From: an uncultured Bacteroidales bacterium
Lineage (GTDB): Bacteria; Bacteroidota; Bacteroidia; Bacteroidales; Bacteroidaceae
Assembly (NCBI GenBank): GCA_902791675.1
Contig: CADAWW010000017.1
Coordinates: 1 to 41,177 of the forward strand
Length of the DNA stretch: 41,177 nt
Reading direction: 5' to 3'
Part shown: in pieces, positions 8,310-17,450 of the stretch
Numbering within the stretch: position 1 is the stretch's first letter
Layout of the letters: each line of letters starts with the position of its first letter
Notes under the pieces: model-generated
What the model was told of the DNA's origin: nothing
The model's input: the letters and a program-made list of their open reading frames with translations, nothing else
Database searches by the model: none
Program-made: the position numbers and the translations under genes

Positions 8310-10796
8310 TTACTGGGCTAAGATAGACTCGCGAACCTTTTCAGATAGCTGCTCGTAGGTCAATTCCCCGATGGGTTTTACTACGGGCAGGTATGTTACA
8401 GTTATCTTATGTTTGCCCAAATGCTTGGTGCCACGAGGCATAGCTTCGAAAGCTCCTTCTATGCGGACGGGAAGGATGGGGACATTCAGTTCCTTAGACA
8501 GAATGGCAAAGGTCTTCTTAAAGGCTTGCATCTTGCCGTCGTGGGTACGGGCACCTTCGGGGAAGATAACCAGGTTCTTGCCCTGCTTCAGCACCTTGGC
8601 CATACGAAGGATGGAATCCTTGAGGTTCTGGTGCTGCATCAGGATGACATTGTTGTGTCGCGCCATCAGTTGCAAAGGGTAACCTTTGATATGTTCTTCC
8701 GTTGCGTAGTAGTAGGTTTTGTGCAATGTTTCTTCATTCAATCCTGCTACGCAGATGTTGCCATCAATAGCACTTTGGTGGTTAGGAGCAATGATAAACT
8801 GTCCCTCCAATGGAATATTGTCAATTCCTTTGATTTCCAAACCATTATGCTTCTTTAGGAATTGATGCATCAATCTTACAAGTTTGGTATGAATGGACCA
8901 GGTAGAGGCGATATTCAGGCGAGAGGTATCGGACGAAAGGATGGCTTTCCAGTCGGTGTTTTCAACCTCTGAACGGGTCTTGTACTGCGCTATGTAATCG
9001 GCTATTTCCTGCACGTTGGCGTACTGCGCAAAGGTGCTGGATTTCATCTGTACGCCAAAGGTACGTTCTATGAACCCTTCCAAGCCCACACAATCGAGGG
9101 AGTCGAAGGCTAAATCCGTCTCAATATGGCTTGTAGGCTTGACGGTTACCTTCTTCTCCTCCTCGATGTACTCCCTAAGAATCTTCATCTCGGGAGTCTC
9201 ACTAACATTAAACTTGTCTTGGGGTAGTACTTCAGTCGTAGCGGCATCCTTTATCAGGTCTTTCAGCTTAAAGCGCTGCAGTTTATCCAATTTTGTTCTG
9301 GGCAGACTGCCTCTGTATACGAAGAGACTCATGAGTTTCTTGTAATTGACAACAGTCAGATTGTAGGGTTCTATCACCAGACGCTTCAGTTGTTCTTCTA
9401 CCTCAGCATCCGAAAGGTTGGCTGCCCATTCCTCCTGAGGTACGATAATGGCACGTAGCATATCTCCGTCCTGTATTACGGCTACCTCCTTCACATACTG
9501 GTCGTATTTTTCTAACTTGAACTCCAACTCGGCTGGCTGAATGTTCTTGCCGTTGGAGAGAACAATGATTTCCTTGGAACGTCCTGTAATATGAATTCGC
9601 CCGAGTTCGTCCAGATAACCTAAATCGCCCGTATGAACATATCCGTCCTTGTCTATCACCTGCGCCGTCTCTTCGGGGCGGTTGTAATAGCCCAGCATCA
9701 CGTTGGGACCCTTTACGCAGATTTCGCCGTTTACGATCTTTACATCAACGGTTGACATAGGAAGACCCACACATCCGGGAATAACATCGCCCGGACGAGT
9801 GAAGGAAATGATAGGAGCAGTTTCCGTCATTCCGTATCCCTCGAGCATGGTTATACCGAGGGTACGCAGGCCGTTGCCTACTTCGGTGTCCAATGATGCA
9901 CCGCCGCTGACACAATAGGTGAGGTTGCCGCCCAACTTCTGATGCACGGCCTTAAAGATGAAGCGCGACAAGCTGGGGCTGTTGACTACCTCGCAGAGTT
10001 TGAAGAGCGCACGTGCAACGGGACTGGCATCAATCTTCTTCTTGATGCCCAGATAGATGGTTGTCCACAGACGTGGTACACCCACAAAGATGGCTATCTT
10101 GCCCCTAACCAGTGTATCCATAATGTCGGGCCCTGAAAGAGTGGGGCAGATGGCTACGCCACCGCCGGCCAGAATAGGCATGATAACTGTTCCTACCAAA
10201 GGCAGCACATGATGCAAGGGCAACAGGATAAGTGTACGGCGTGTGCTGTCGAAGATAGGCACGTCCACCGTTACACTACGGCAGTTGGCATACAGGTTGG
10301 CATAAGATATCATCACCCCCTTGGGTGAACCTGTTGTTCCTGAGGTATAGATGATTAAGGCCATATCCTTGTTCTCAGCCGTAAAGATGCCGTCCTCTTG
10401 TATGTATAGCTTACCTTTCCTCTGTGGACAGGAAACTTGTTCGTAGTCGTCTATCAACAGAATCTGTATGGGTAGCCCGGCTTCCTTTACAGCTTGCTCC
10501 GTTACGTTGAGGCATTGTTTAGAAGTCCAGATGCACTGGGGCTGGCAGTCCTTCAGGATATACACAACATCCGAAACTGTTGATGATGCATCCACGGGAA
10601 CTGCTACGCCTTTGTTTTGCCAAACGGAGAAGAAGGCATAGATCCAGCCTTCGCGGTTTTCTGAGAAGATTAGTGTTTTGTCGCCCTTGTTCTGGGGAGT
10701 ATATTTAGAAAAGAGGTTGATGTAATCTAACAACTGAGTGAAGGCGATGTTACGCTCCTTCGTCATAATGGCTATGTTCTGGAATTCCTTTATCAT
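8310..10796 (-). CDS. Acyl-AMP ligase / acyl-carrier / 1-acylglycerol-3-phosphate acyltransferase fusion
   Basis: About 828 residues with three domains. Residues ~1-530 form an AMP-binding adenylating enzyme: P-loop IIYTSGTTGSPKGVMIS, EGYGMTETAPI, YVHTGDLGYLDELGRIHITGR and SNGKNIQP. Residues ~540-620 look like an acyl-carrier domain, with phosphopantetheine serine in LAFDSLDCVGLEGF. Residues ~640-828 form a PlsC-type acyltransferase, with H-x4-D in APNHQSAID and EGxRT in FPEGARTHDG. By analogy with Aas and long-chain acyl-ACP synthetases, the protein would activate a fatty acid, load it on its carrier and transfer it to a lysophospholipid. The frame is open to 10853, but the promoter -7 box (10840-10847) lies inside that extension, so the ATG at 10796 is the real start. 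There are no transmembrane helices; it is a membrane-associated cytoplasmic enzyme. Confidence 0.9.
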   Translation of the reverse strand: MIKEFQNIAIMTKERNIAFTQLLDYINLFSKYTPQNKGDKTLIFSENREGWIYAFFSVWQNKGVAVPVDASSTVSDVVYILKDCQPQCIWTSKQCLNVTEQAVKEAGLPIQILLIDDYEQVSCPQRKGKLYIQEDGIFTAENKDMALIIYTSGTTGSPKGVMISYANLYANCRSVTVDVPIFDSTRRTLILLPLHHVLPLVGTVIMPILAGGGVAICPTLSGPDIMDTLVRGKIAIFVGVPRLWTTIYLGIKKKIDASPVARALFKLCEVVNSPSLSRFIFKAVHQKLGGNLTYCVSGGASLDTEVGNGLRTLGITMLEGYGMTETAPIISFTRPGDVIPGCVGLPMSTVDVKIVNGEICVKGPNVMLGYYNRPEETAQVIDKDGYVHTGDLGYLDELGRIHITGRSKEIIVLSNGKNIQPAELEFKLEKYDQYVKEVAVIQDGDMLRAIIVPQEEWAANLSDAEVEEQLKRLVIEPYNLTVVNYKKLMSLFVYRGSLPRTKLDKLQRFKLKDLIKDAATTEVLPQDKFNVSETPEMKILREYIEEEKKVTVKPTSHIETDLAFDSLDCVGLEGFIERTFGVQMKSSTFAQYANVQEIADYIAQYKTRSEVENTDWKAILSSDTSRLNIASTWSIHTKLVRLMHQFLKKHNGLEIKGIDNIPLEGQFIIAPNHQSAIDGNICVAGLNEETLHKTYYYATEEHIKGYPLQLMARHNNVILMQHQNLKDSILRMAKVLKQGKNLVIFPEGARTHDGKMQAFKKTFAILSKELNVPILPVRIEGAFEAMPRGTKHLGKHKITVTYLPVVKPIGELTYEQLSEKVRESILAQ

Positions 10797-10839
10797 GTTG
10801 GTATATTTTATATATATGATATATCCGTAGAAAACGTTG

Positions 10840-10871
10840 CAAAGGTAAACCATTTCTTTGCAATAGACAAA
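10840..10871 (-). promoter_or_regulatory. Promoter of the acyl ligase-acyltransferase gene
   Basis: On the minus strand TTTG (10871-10868), 20-nt spacer, TACCTTTG (10847-10840): both elements match the Bacteroidota consensus. The expected start near 10833 gives a leader of about 37 nt to the ATG at 10796 and rules out the longer open frame. The rest of the gap between this gene and the AraC gene shows no other signal. Confidence 0.82.
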
Positions 10872-10942
10872 GGAAAATCCTATATATTGTATTGAATTTT
10901 ATGATTTCTGCGTGTTTTATCCTATATCAGGGGTAAAAAGTG

Positions 10943-11797
10943 CTATTTCAGATTAACACGGTAATCCTGAGGTGTGAAACCGATTTTCTGTCGGAAAACA
11001 CGGATGAAATACGACGGGTCATCGAAACCCACTTCATGTGCAATTACATGAATGCTATAGTTTGTGGTCATAAGTAACCGCTGGGCACACTGGATTTTCG
11101 TGCGCAGGATGTACTGCAGGGGTGAAGTGCCCAGTTTCTCGCGGAACAGTCTTTCGAGATGCGATTTCGTGAGGCAGACCATATTGGCCAGCGTTTCTGT
11201 CTCTATCACCTTTCCGACGTTTTCCCTTACATAGTCGATTACCTTCAGCAACCGTTCGTCCATCTCCTCAATCTTCTGTGCCTTTGCCATAAAGAACGAG
11301 GCTACTATCCATACAAAGCCCTGCAGCTGCATTTTCTGCGCTCGGTCCATCTGGGCATATCGGATGGCGTATTCGCGATATGATGGATGGGCATAGAAAT
11401 CCTCGGCGCTGGCATAGGGCAGTGTCAGTTCCGGATAATAGTTGCAGTAGTTCTCGAAAAGCAGATCGATGGCTTGGTTAGCCTCCACCTCGTAGGGGAA
11501 GGAATACAGATCAAAGATATCCGACTGTGTTCCATACCGCTCATAGACAAACAGATAATAGAACCCGAGTCCACTCTGGCACATCATACTGTGAGGCATA
11601 AAACTGGGTACCAGATACATGTTTCCGGGCTTCATTGTCAGTTTTGTCTCGGGAGTGCAGATAGTTCCTTCGCCCTCCTTCACATAGTACAGACGGGCGA
11701 AAGGGGAGGAGAGACCTTTTCCTTCCCAATGCTGACTCACCTGAGCGTACCCCGCATTCAGCACACAGATATTAACCAATTCCAGATCAGTTTTCAA
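10943..11797 (-). CDS. AraC family transcriptional regulator
   Basis: About 284 residues. The N-terminal half is a cupin-like effector domain (FARLYYVKEGEGTICTPE, MKPGNMYLVPSFMPHSM). The C-terminal ~100 residues are a double helix-turn-helix: VIDYVRENVGKVIETETLANMVCLTKSHLERLFREKLGTSPLQYI and the second helix pair with HEVGFDDPSYFIRVFRQKIGFTP-type ending. The start must be a non-ATG codon: TTG at 11795-11797 immediately follows the TGA of the permease in the same frame, and the first in-frame ATG would remove much of the cupin domain. It is last in a unit with the GH5-GH43 enzyme and the DASS permease, so it is a candidate regulator of that unit (inference). Confidence 0.9.
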   Translation of the reverse strand: MKTDLELVNICVLNAGYAQVSQHWEGKGLSSPFARLYYVKEGEGTICTPETKLTMKPGNMYLVPSFMPHSMMCQSGLGFYYLFVYERYGTQSDIFDLYSFPYEVEANQAIDLLFENYCNYYPELTLPYASAEDFYAHPSYREYAIRYAQMDRAQKMQLQGFVWIVASFFMAKAQKIEEMDERLLKVIDYVRENVGKVIETETLANMVCLTKSHLERLFREKLGTSPLQYILRTKIQCAQRLLMTTNYSIHVIAHEVGFDDPSYFIRVFRQKIGFTPQDYRVNLK

Positions 11798-13594
11798 TCA
11801 CAATGAAGTAAGAGGGTATACAATATTCACAATAAATATGTTGGCTGCCAAAATAATTATGTTCATAATGAGACCAATGCGCAAAAAGTCGCTAAAACGG
11901 TATCCGCCAGGACCATATACCAGCATGTGCGTAGGCGATCCAATAGGTGTGGCAAAACTACTGCTGACACTGATCATCAAAGCAACGAGGAATGGGAAGG
12001 GTTCGTAGCCCAACTTAACGGCTGCCTCGTACATAATGGGGAAGAACATGGCACCAGCTGCTGTATTCGAGATAAACTCTGTAACGAAGGTGCCAACAAG
12101 GCAAACGGCGGTCATCACAATGAGTGGATTGGTACCACAGACATGAAGGATACCATTGGCTAGCCACTCTGCAATTCCCGTCTTCTGTATGGCGAGCCCT
12201 AAAACAGCACTACCGGCGAAGACCATCAGTATATCCCAGTTGATGGCACGCATAGCCTGTTCCATGTTACAGCAGCGAAATACTAGCATTGCCGCAGCGG
12301 CTAAGAAGGCACATTGCAGTAGCGGCATGATGCCGAGGGCTGAAATGACTACCATTGATATCATGATAATCATTGATACAATTGTGCCACTTCCAATATT
12401 GGGCACGTTGTCGGAGTCAAAGAAACAGAGGTCACTCTTTAGTGATGTCGTGTCTGGACTGAAATTCTTCGGACATATCAGCAATAAGGTATCGCCAGCT
12501 TGTAACTTTACTTTTCGAGGTGCCTCTTGAATACGTTCTCCAAGTCGTGAAACAGCCGCAAGCATAACATTGTTATCTTTCTCAAACGAGCTATTACCAA
12601 TTGTTGTTCCTATCAGTTTACTGCCGAAGTTGACGTATGCCGTTCGTAATTTAGAATTATTGTCTATTTCGCTCATCGTAAAGATATGGTGATTGGCACT
12701 CACTAAATTATGGCTCAATGCTATCTCAATGATTTCGTCAATCTGTCCGGCATATACCATATAGTCGCCACCCATGATTGGTTCATCCTCAGTGATAGGC
12801 GCTGGAACATCATCGAAGTGATAAAGCTTTATCAGGCTACCTCCGTTGACATTGTAGAGTCCAGCCTCGCCTAACGTCTTACCAATATAGGGATTATCGG
12901 ATGGCACTCGAAGTTCTACCGTATAGTCGCCCGTTGACTCAAAAGCACTTTCAGGGGCCTTACGATCAGGTAGTAAACGACGTAAGGCGATGACCGAGAG
13001 TATACCTACGGCCAGACAGAAAAGTCCGGGAATGGTGGTTGCCAGCACGTTCATGGCAACACCGGTCTTCTCTTCGTAGAGGCCACTGATTATCAGATTT
13101 GGAGGTGTACCGATAAGCGTACAGATACCGCCCATACCAGAAGCATAACTAAGAGGGATGAGCAGTTTCGAAGGCGACACGCCGAGTTTCTTGGACCACA
13201 TCTTGACAACATTTACAAAGAGTGCCACAACCGTTGTATTACTAAGAAACGAACTAAGCACAGCTACTGGCAACATCAGTCGGGTTACCGCCCTTCCGTA
13301 GCTTTTGGGGGTACCTAGCAGATGCTTCACAATCCAATGTAGTACACCGGTATGGGTCAGTCCTGCGACAACCACAAACAGCACGCCGACGGTAACAACA
13401 GACGTACTGCTGAAACCCGAGAAAGCATCCTTGGCATCCAATACTCCCGTAACGTAGAGCACACCGATAGCTCCGAGAAACACTACATCGCTACGCCACT
13501 TAGTCGTCAGCAAAACAGTGAACATACCTAGCACAGTGACGATAGTAATCCATGCGTCAAGGCCAAAACCCAAAAATACAATATCACTTATCAT
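11798..13594 (-). CDS. DASS/SLC13-type permease with two RCK_C (TrkA-C) domains
   Basis: About 598 residues. Two hydrophobic halves each carry the family signature SNT motif (LSSFLSNTTVVALF near residue 120 and TEFISNTAAGAMFF near residue 520). GGICTLIGTPPNLIISG follows the first and FATPIGSPTHMLVYGPGGY the second. Between them lie two RCK_C/TrkA-C-like domains (VELRVPSDNPYIGKTLGEAG... and GSKLIGTTIGNSSFE...LLICP). Families of this shape import sulfate, di- or tricarboxylates with sodium. The start at 13594 is preferred; a longer frame to 13639 would overlap the end of the GH5-GH43 gene by 26 bp. The stop TGA abuts the TTG start of the AraC gene. The substrate is unknown. Confidence 0.88.
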   Translation of the reverse strand: MISDIVFLGFGLDAWITIVTVLGMFTVLLTTKWRSDVVFLGAIGVLYVTGVLDAKDAFSGFSSTSVVTVGVLFVVVAGLTHTGVLHWIVKHLLGTPKSYGRAVTRLMLPVAVLSSFLSNTTVVALFVNVVKMWSKKLGVSPSKLLIPLSYASGMGGICTLIGTPPNLIISGLYEEKTGVAMNVLATTIPGLFCLAVGILSVIALRRLLPDRKAPESAFESTGDYTVELRVPSDNPYIGKTLGEAGLYNVNGGSLIKLYHFDDVPAPITEDEPIMGGDYMVYAGQIDEIIEIALSHNLVSANHHIFTMSEIDNNSKLRTAYVNFGSKLIGTTIGNSSFEKDNNVMLAAVSRLGERIQEAPRKVKLQAGDTLLLICPKNFSPDTTSLKSDLCFFDSDNVPNIGSGTIVSMIIMISMVVISALGIMPLLQCAFLAAAAMLVFRCCNMEQAMRAINWDILMVFAGSAVLGLAIQKTGIAEWLANGILHVCGTNPLIVMTAVCLVGTFVTEFISNTAAGAMFFPIMYEAAVKLGYEPFPFLVALMISVSSSFATPIGSPTHMLVYGPGGYRFSDFLRIGLIMNIIILAANIFIVNIVYPLTSL

Positions 13595-13613
13595 AATTAA
13601 GTTTAGTATTTTT

Positions 13614-16600
13614 TTACCTAACAACTTTCTTTTTACCATTAACGATATAGATGCCAGAAGGAAGGCCTTGAAGTGCTTGGTTAGAAGGTACTTGCTGACG
13701 CAGGCAGATTCCGTTTATACCATACACATTGACCATTGAGGGAGTAGCGTCCTCGACAAAGATGGCGTTGGGGTTGTCGCGTGAATAATCGTCGTTGTTG
13801 GTCAGATACATGTCATCTAAGACAACATTTCCCTTGCCGTTCCCCCAGAAACTGACTATATGGATATTCTTGAGGTCGAGGGGCTGACCTGTCTTATCGC
13901 CAGAGGTGTATTTTGCTTCCTGGAGATTAATCACTATCTGCATCTGTTTGTCGAAAGCAGGTGATTCGCAACAATTGCTCCAGATGCTGTTTTCTGTGAA
14001 GATGTTCAGGTGAGCATTGCATTTCTGCTCACGGTTAAGCTTAATGACAAGGTACTTGTATGCACTCCAGTCAACCCCGTCAGTATATTGCCATCCCATC
14101 TGTCCGTATTGTCCAGGCTTGAAGGCACGCAGCTTCTCGGTATAGGTCCCTTCTGCAAAGAAGTTGGTAGTTATATATTCTTTAGCGAAGGGAAAATAGG
14201 TGGAGCGAACGGTGAAACTGGTGGTAAGCACATGACCCATAGGATCTTTATAGGAGACATCTACCAGCACTTCACCTTCGCTCAAGCCACGCAGACGACC
14301 ACGTGATGCTGTGACAATGTTATCAGCACTTGTAGTATAATGTGCCTGAGCTGCCACATCCTCGGTATGACCGTCTAGGAAGGAAGCATTCAGGGTAAAC
14401 GGTGTACTGTTGCCTATCATAACCTCATAGCTATCCTTCTCCATAACAATGGACTCAGCCGTCAGCATTTCCTGATTGTAACCTGCGAAGGACTCGGGGA
14501 AGTAGAATGCCTCGTCGTAATCCTTTTCTGTCGAGAACCAGTCGAAGTCGGCATAGCCGGCACTGTCCTCGCTTGTGGCATAGCAGAAGATTCCGAAGCG
14601 TGCACCCACGAAGACTGTCAGGCTGAAGCCCAGGGTGGTCTCACCTCCAATGGGATTGTATGTTACATTATCTAAAGAATAATAAAACTTTGTTTTACTG
14701 GTTGAATACGAGACAGTTGCGCGAAGGTAAACAATACTGTCTATATCCACTGCCTGCACCTCTTCCTTAGGTGTAAAGTCGTTGTGGATGCGCAGTGTAT
14801 CCTGTCGCCATACCAGCTGTTTCTTACCGTCCTTTACCTGTACTTCCAGCATGGCGTACGGATCTTGGAATATGCAGATTCCGGCATGGTCGCCCTCCTG
14901 CATGTTGCTTACATCCATACGAACGGTGCCCATGGATGCCGACTTCTCGTAGGCAAAGATTCGCTGTGTCAGCATGTTGCGAGCCTGTGTCAGGCGCGAT
15001 ACGGTTGTGGAGGTTCTCAGACGCAGCCAGCCCGGACGCTCGAACAGCGACCATGCTCCGTCATCAGGGTTGTGGTTCCACTGCCACTGCATACCCAGCG
15101 GGTAATTACGGAAGTTATCGTTTGTGGGCAACGGCTGACGCTTGGTTGCTGCTCCTGTTTTAGGCTTTGTGGTTGTCTCGTAAGGTACTCCATTGTTGCC
15201 CACGATGGGCCAGTCGTCTGTCCACTTAACAGGCTGCAGGTTGGGGAAGCGTCCCAGGCAGCCCAAATCCTGCTGCATGATGGTCCACCACTCGCCTGTT
15301 GGTGTCTCTATGAGTGCACCCTGATGGATGGTGTTGGGCTTGTTGTCAATAACTTTCTCCACCAGCACCTTCTCCTCGTAGGGTCCGAAGATATTCTTAG
15401 ATCGGAAGGCAACCTGACCGCTGGGCCATCCGCCGTATGTGGCATAGATATAATAATATTCGCCGATCTTGTAGAGGTGGCACCCCTCAAGCCCTGTTCC
15501 TTCGCGTTTAACAACGGAACGTTCCTGCTTGAAGTTGAACTTCTCATCCAACTCGCAAATCTTGATATCGTTAATACCACAGGCCACATAAACCTTGCCA
15601 TTATCGAAAAGCATACCAGGATCGTAATAGATGCGTGAGAGTTTCTTCATATCCCAAGTACCCTCGGGATTCGTAGTAGATAGAACGAAGCCGCCTGCAT
15701 CATTGCCGTTTATCAGAATATAGAACGTACCATCGTGATAAGCCATGGAGCAAGCCCACATTCCGGCAGCATAAGCATTCTTGTCATTCAGCAGGTTATA
15801 TCGGTCTGTGGTAGACAACTGTGCCAAAGGCTGGGCACAATATTCCCAATTCACCAGGTCCTTTGACTTAAGGATGGTAGCCCCCGGGAAGTGATGCATG
15901 GTCGTAGATACCATATAGAAAGTATCGCCCACGCGAATCACATCAGGATCTGGAAAATCGGACATCAAAACAGGGTTCTTGAACTTGCCATTGCCCAGGT
16001 CGCTTATTGGAGCGTTCTTGTAGTCGGGATGTGCATAATCCACATTATAGTATTCTGCATACCAGTCAAAACAGGCCTTACCACAGGCTTCCTCCAGTCC
16101 TCCAAAAGCTGGAGTAACTGTTCCATCAGCTATCAGTTGGTCTACATCCAAGAGGCAATGTGTGCCGGAAAGGGTCATGGAGATGTTTCCGTAATAGTCG
16201 AGACAGGCCTTGTAAGCCTTTCCCCATTTTGAAGTAGAACCTGTTGACCATGTACCATAATTGGGTTGAACCCAGTCTCCGTGTTCGTTATAATGACCTT
16301 CCTTATCGGGATTTGTTGGACTCCAGTCAACCTCCGTAATGATGATAGGTGCAAAATCCACTACTGGCACCTGCTTGTGGAACTGGTTGATTTTGCTCTG
16401 CGGATCGGGATGCGAGTCGCTGCAACCGTACCAGCCGGTATAGTCGTGTACGGCGTAACCGATATCCGAACCTTCTATGGGGTATGTAGCATAGCTGGTG
16501 TAGTTGGCCTGCCATCCAGTACCGGGTGCCCAAATGATGCCTGTAAAGCCATTTTCACGAATCTTGTTGACGACGGGTTGGAAGTAATCGTGCAAGGCAG

Positions 16601-17276
16601 CAGGGTCGTCCTTACCTTCAGCATTCTTTAGGGAAACAGGCTCGTTGGCCAACTCTATGCTTATCTGACCTGCATACTTCTTGATAGAGTCATTCTGTGT
16701 GAAGATATCCCATACGGTCATTAAATAGTTGTTATAGTAATCGCCAACCTTCAAGTTACCAGGACATACTCCAGGTGGGCGTACCACAACATACATACCG
16801 TGATTGATGGCATCCTTTGCCAGAGGGAAGTAAAGGGTTTTCAGGAAATTCCTAAGACGGGTAGGATTGAACTTCTTGATATCGGCTTCGCCTCCGACTC
16901 CGTCAGCCTGATCCTTGGCACCAGGATAGGTGTAAGAATCAGAAGGGTCGTTGGTCCACGCGGGGTCCATGTGAAGACGGAACACATCACAATGGGCTTT
17001 TTCCAAGCCAATAAATAGTTTCTTGAAATATGCCCGACACTTGGAAGCGCCGTTAGTATCGTATGCTACAGCGTTACTGCCCCATGGCGAACCCCAACGA
17101 TAATTGTTGAAATACATGCTAGGTGTGTCCATTACGCCATGCAGCACCACATGGTTGCCGTGGGTATCTACCAGCCAACGGCCATCAACATGAAGGGAGG
17201 GTAAAGGCTTCTTAAGTTGTGCCTGACCCATCAAAAGGGTAAGGCAGGCAAAAAGAAGAATAGATAATCTTTTCAT
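13614..17276 (-). CDS. Secreted bifunctional GH5-GH43 plant cell-wall glycosidase
   Basis: About 1220 residues with signal peptide MKRLSILLFACLTLLMGQAQ. Residues ~25-420 form a GH5-type (beta/alpha)8 barrel: acid/base Glu212 in ELANEP and nucleophile Glu315 in IIITEVDW. Residues ~430-690 form a GH43 five-bladed propeller: Asp443 in DFPDPDV, Asp552 in YYDPGML, Glu597 in GTGLEGCH. Then come a concanavalin A-like module typical of GH43 xylosidases (~710-920), a BIG2-like Ig domain (~950-1030), a carbohydrate-binding-like beta domain (~1040-1175) and a C-terminal tail SGIYIVNGKKKVVR resembling a type IX secretion sorting signal. Expected action is xylan backbone cleavage (GH5) plus arabinose or xylose removal (GH43); exact specificities are inference. 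It is first in a unit with the permease and AraC genes, and no SusC/SusD pair is present. Confidence 0.92.
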   Translation of the reverse strand: MKRLSILLFACLTLLMGQAQLKKPLPSLHVDGRWLVDTHGNHVVLHGVMDTPSMYFNNYRWGSPWGSNAVAYDTNGASKCRAYFKKLFIGLEKAHCDVFRLHMDPAWTNDPSDSYTYPGAKDQADGVGGEADIKKFNPTRLRNFLKTLYFPLAKDAINHGMYVVVRPPGVCPGNLKVGDYYNNYLMTVWDIFTQNDSIKKYAGQISIELANEPVSLKNAEGKDDPAALHDYFQPVVNKIRENGFTGIIWAPGTGWQANYTSYATYPIEGSDIGYAVHDYTGWYGCSDSHPDPQSKINQFHKQVPVVDFAPIIITEVDWSPTNPDKEGHYNEHGDWVQPNYGTWSTGSTSKWGKAYKACLDYYGNISMTLSGTHCLLDVDQLIADGTVTPAFGGLEEACGKACFDWYAEYYNVDYAHPDYKNAPISDLGNGKFKNPVLMSDFPDPDVIRVGDTFYMVSTTMHHFPGATILKSKDLVNWEYCAQPLAQLSTTDRYNLLNDKNAYAAGMWACSMAYHDGTFYILINGNDAGGFVLSTTNPEGTWDMKKLSRIYYDPGMLFDNGKVYVACGINDIKICELDEKFNFKQERSVVKREGTGLEGCHLYKIGEYYYIYATYGGWPSGQVAFRSKNIFGPYEEKVLVEKVIDNKPNTIHQGALIETPTGEWWTIMQQDLGCLGRFPNLQPVKWTDDWPIVGNNGVPYETTTKPKTGAATKRQPLPTNDNFRNYPLGMQWQWNHNPDDGAWSLFERPGWLRLRTSTTVSRLTQARNMLTQRIFAYEKSASMGTVRMDVSNMQEGDHAGICIFQDPYAMLEVQVKDGKKQLVWRQDTLRIHNDFTPKEEVQAVDIDSIVYLRATVSYSTSKTKFYYSLDNVTYNPIGGETTLGFSLTVFVGARFGIFCYATSEDSAGYADFDWFSTEKDYDEAFYFPESFAGYNQEMLTAESIVMEKDSYEVMIGNSTPFTLNASFLDGHTEDVAAQAHYTTSADNIVTASRGRLRGLSEGEVLVDVSYKDPMGHVLTTSFTVRSTYFPFAKEYITTNFFAEGTYTEKLRAFKPGQYGQMGWQYTDGVDWSAYKYLVIKLNREQKCNAHLNIFTENSIWSNCCESPAFDKQMQIVINLQEAKYTSGDKTGQPLDLKNIHIVSFWGNGKGNVVLDDMYLTNNDDYSRDNPNAIFVEDATPSMVNVYGINGICLRQQVPSNQALQGLPSGIYIVNGKKKVVR

Positions 17277-17329
17277 ATAGTTTAAGGATATTTTTCCAAA
17301 TTTATCTTCAGAAATTAGTTTAATCTTTG

Positions 17330-17337
17330 CAAAGGTA
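17330..17337 (-). promoter_or_regulatory. -7 box for the GH5-GH43 gene
   Basis: The minus strand reads TACCTTTG, a perfect TAnnTTTG element, giving a leader of about 47 nt before the ATG at 17276. A -33 TTTG is not clear; the expected place reads TTTAATTT. It is divergent from the promoter at 17391-17421. Confidence 0.65.
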
Positions 17338-17390
17338 CAATATTCTTTTTTAAATTAAACCATAATATGACAATAAATTTTACTGTTTCT

Positions 17391-17421
17391 TTTGTATTCC
17401 GCTTGCATATTCGTACCTTTG
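17391..17421 (+). promoter_or_regulatory. Promoter of the coiled-coil / toroid glycosidase-like pair
   Basis: TTTG (17391-17394), 19-nt spacer, TACCTTTG (17414-17421). The start of transcription near 17428 fixes the ATG at 17451 as the start codon. An upstream in-frame ATG at 17367 lies before the promoter. Confidence 0.8.
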
Positions 17422-17450
17422 CATACAAAATAATATATTCAATACGGATA

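Noticed and set aside
10797..10853. N-terminal extension of the acyl ligase fusion
   Set aside because: The -7 promoter box lies inside it, so it is not transcribed from the identified promoter.
14784..15638. 284-codon plus-strand open frame inside the GH5-GH43 gene
   Set aside because: It lies antisense to well-supported GH43 catalytic motifs; its length reflects codon bias of the real gene.
17367..17450. N-terminal extension of the coiled-coil protein
   Set aside because: It spans the promoter, and the signal peptide begins only at the ATG at 17451.
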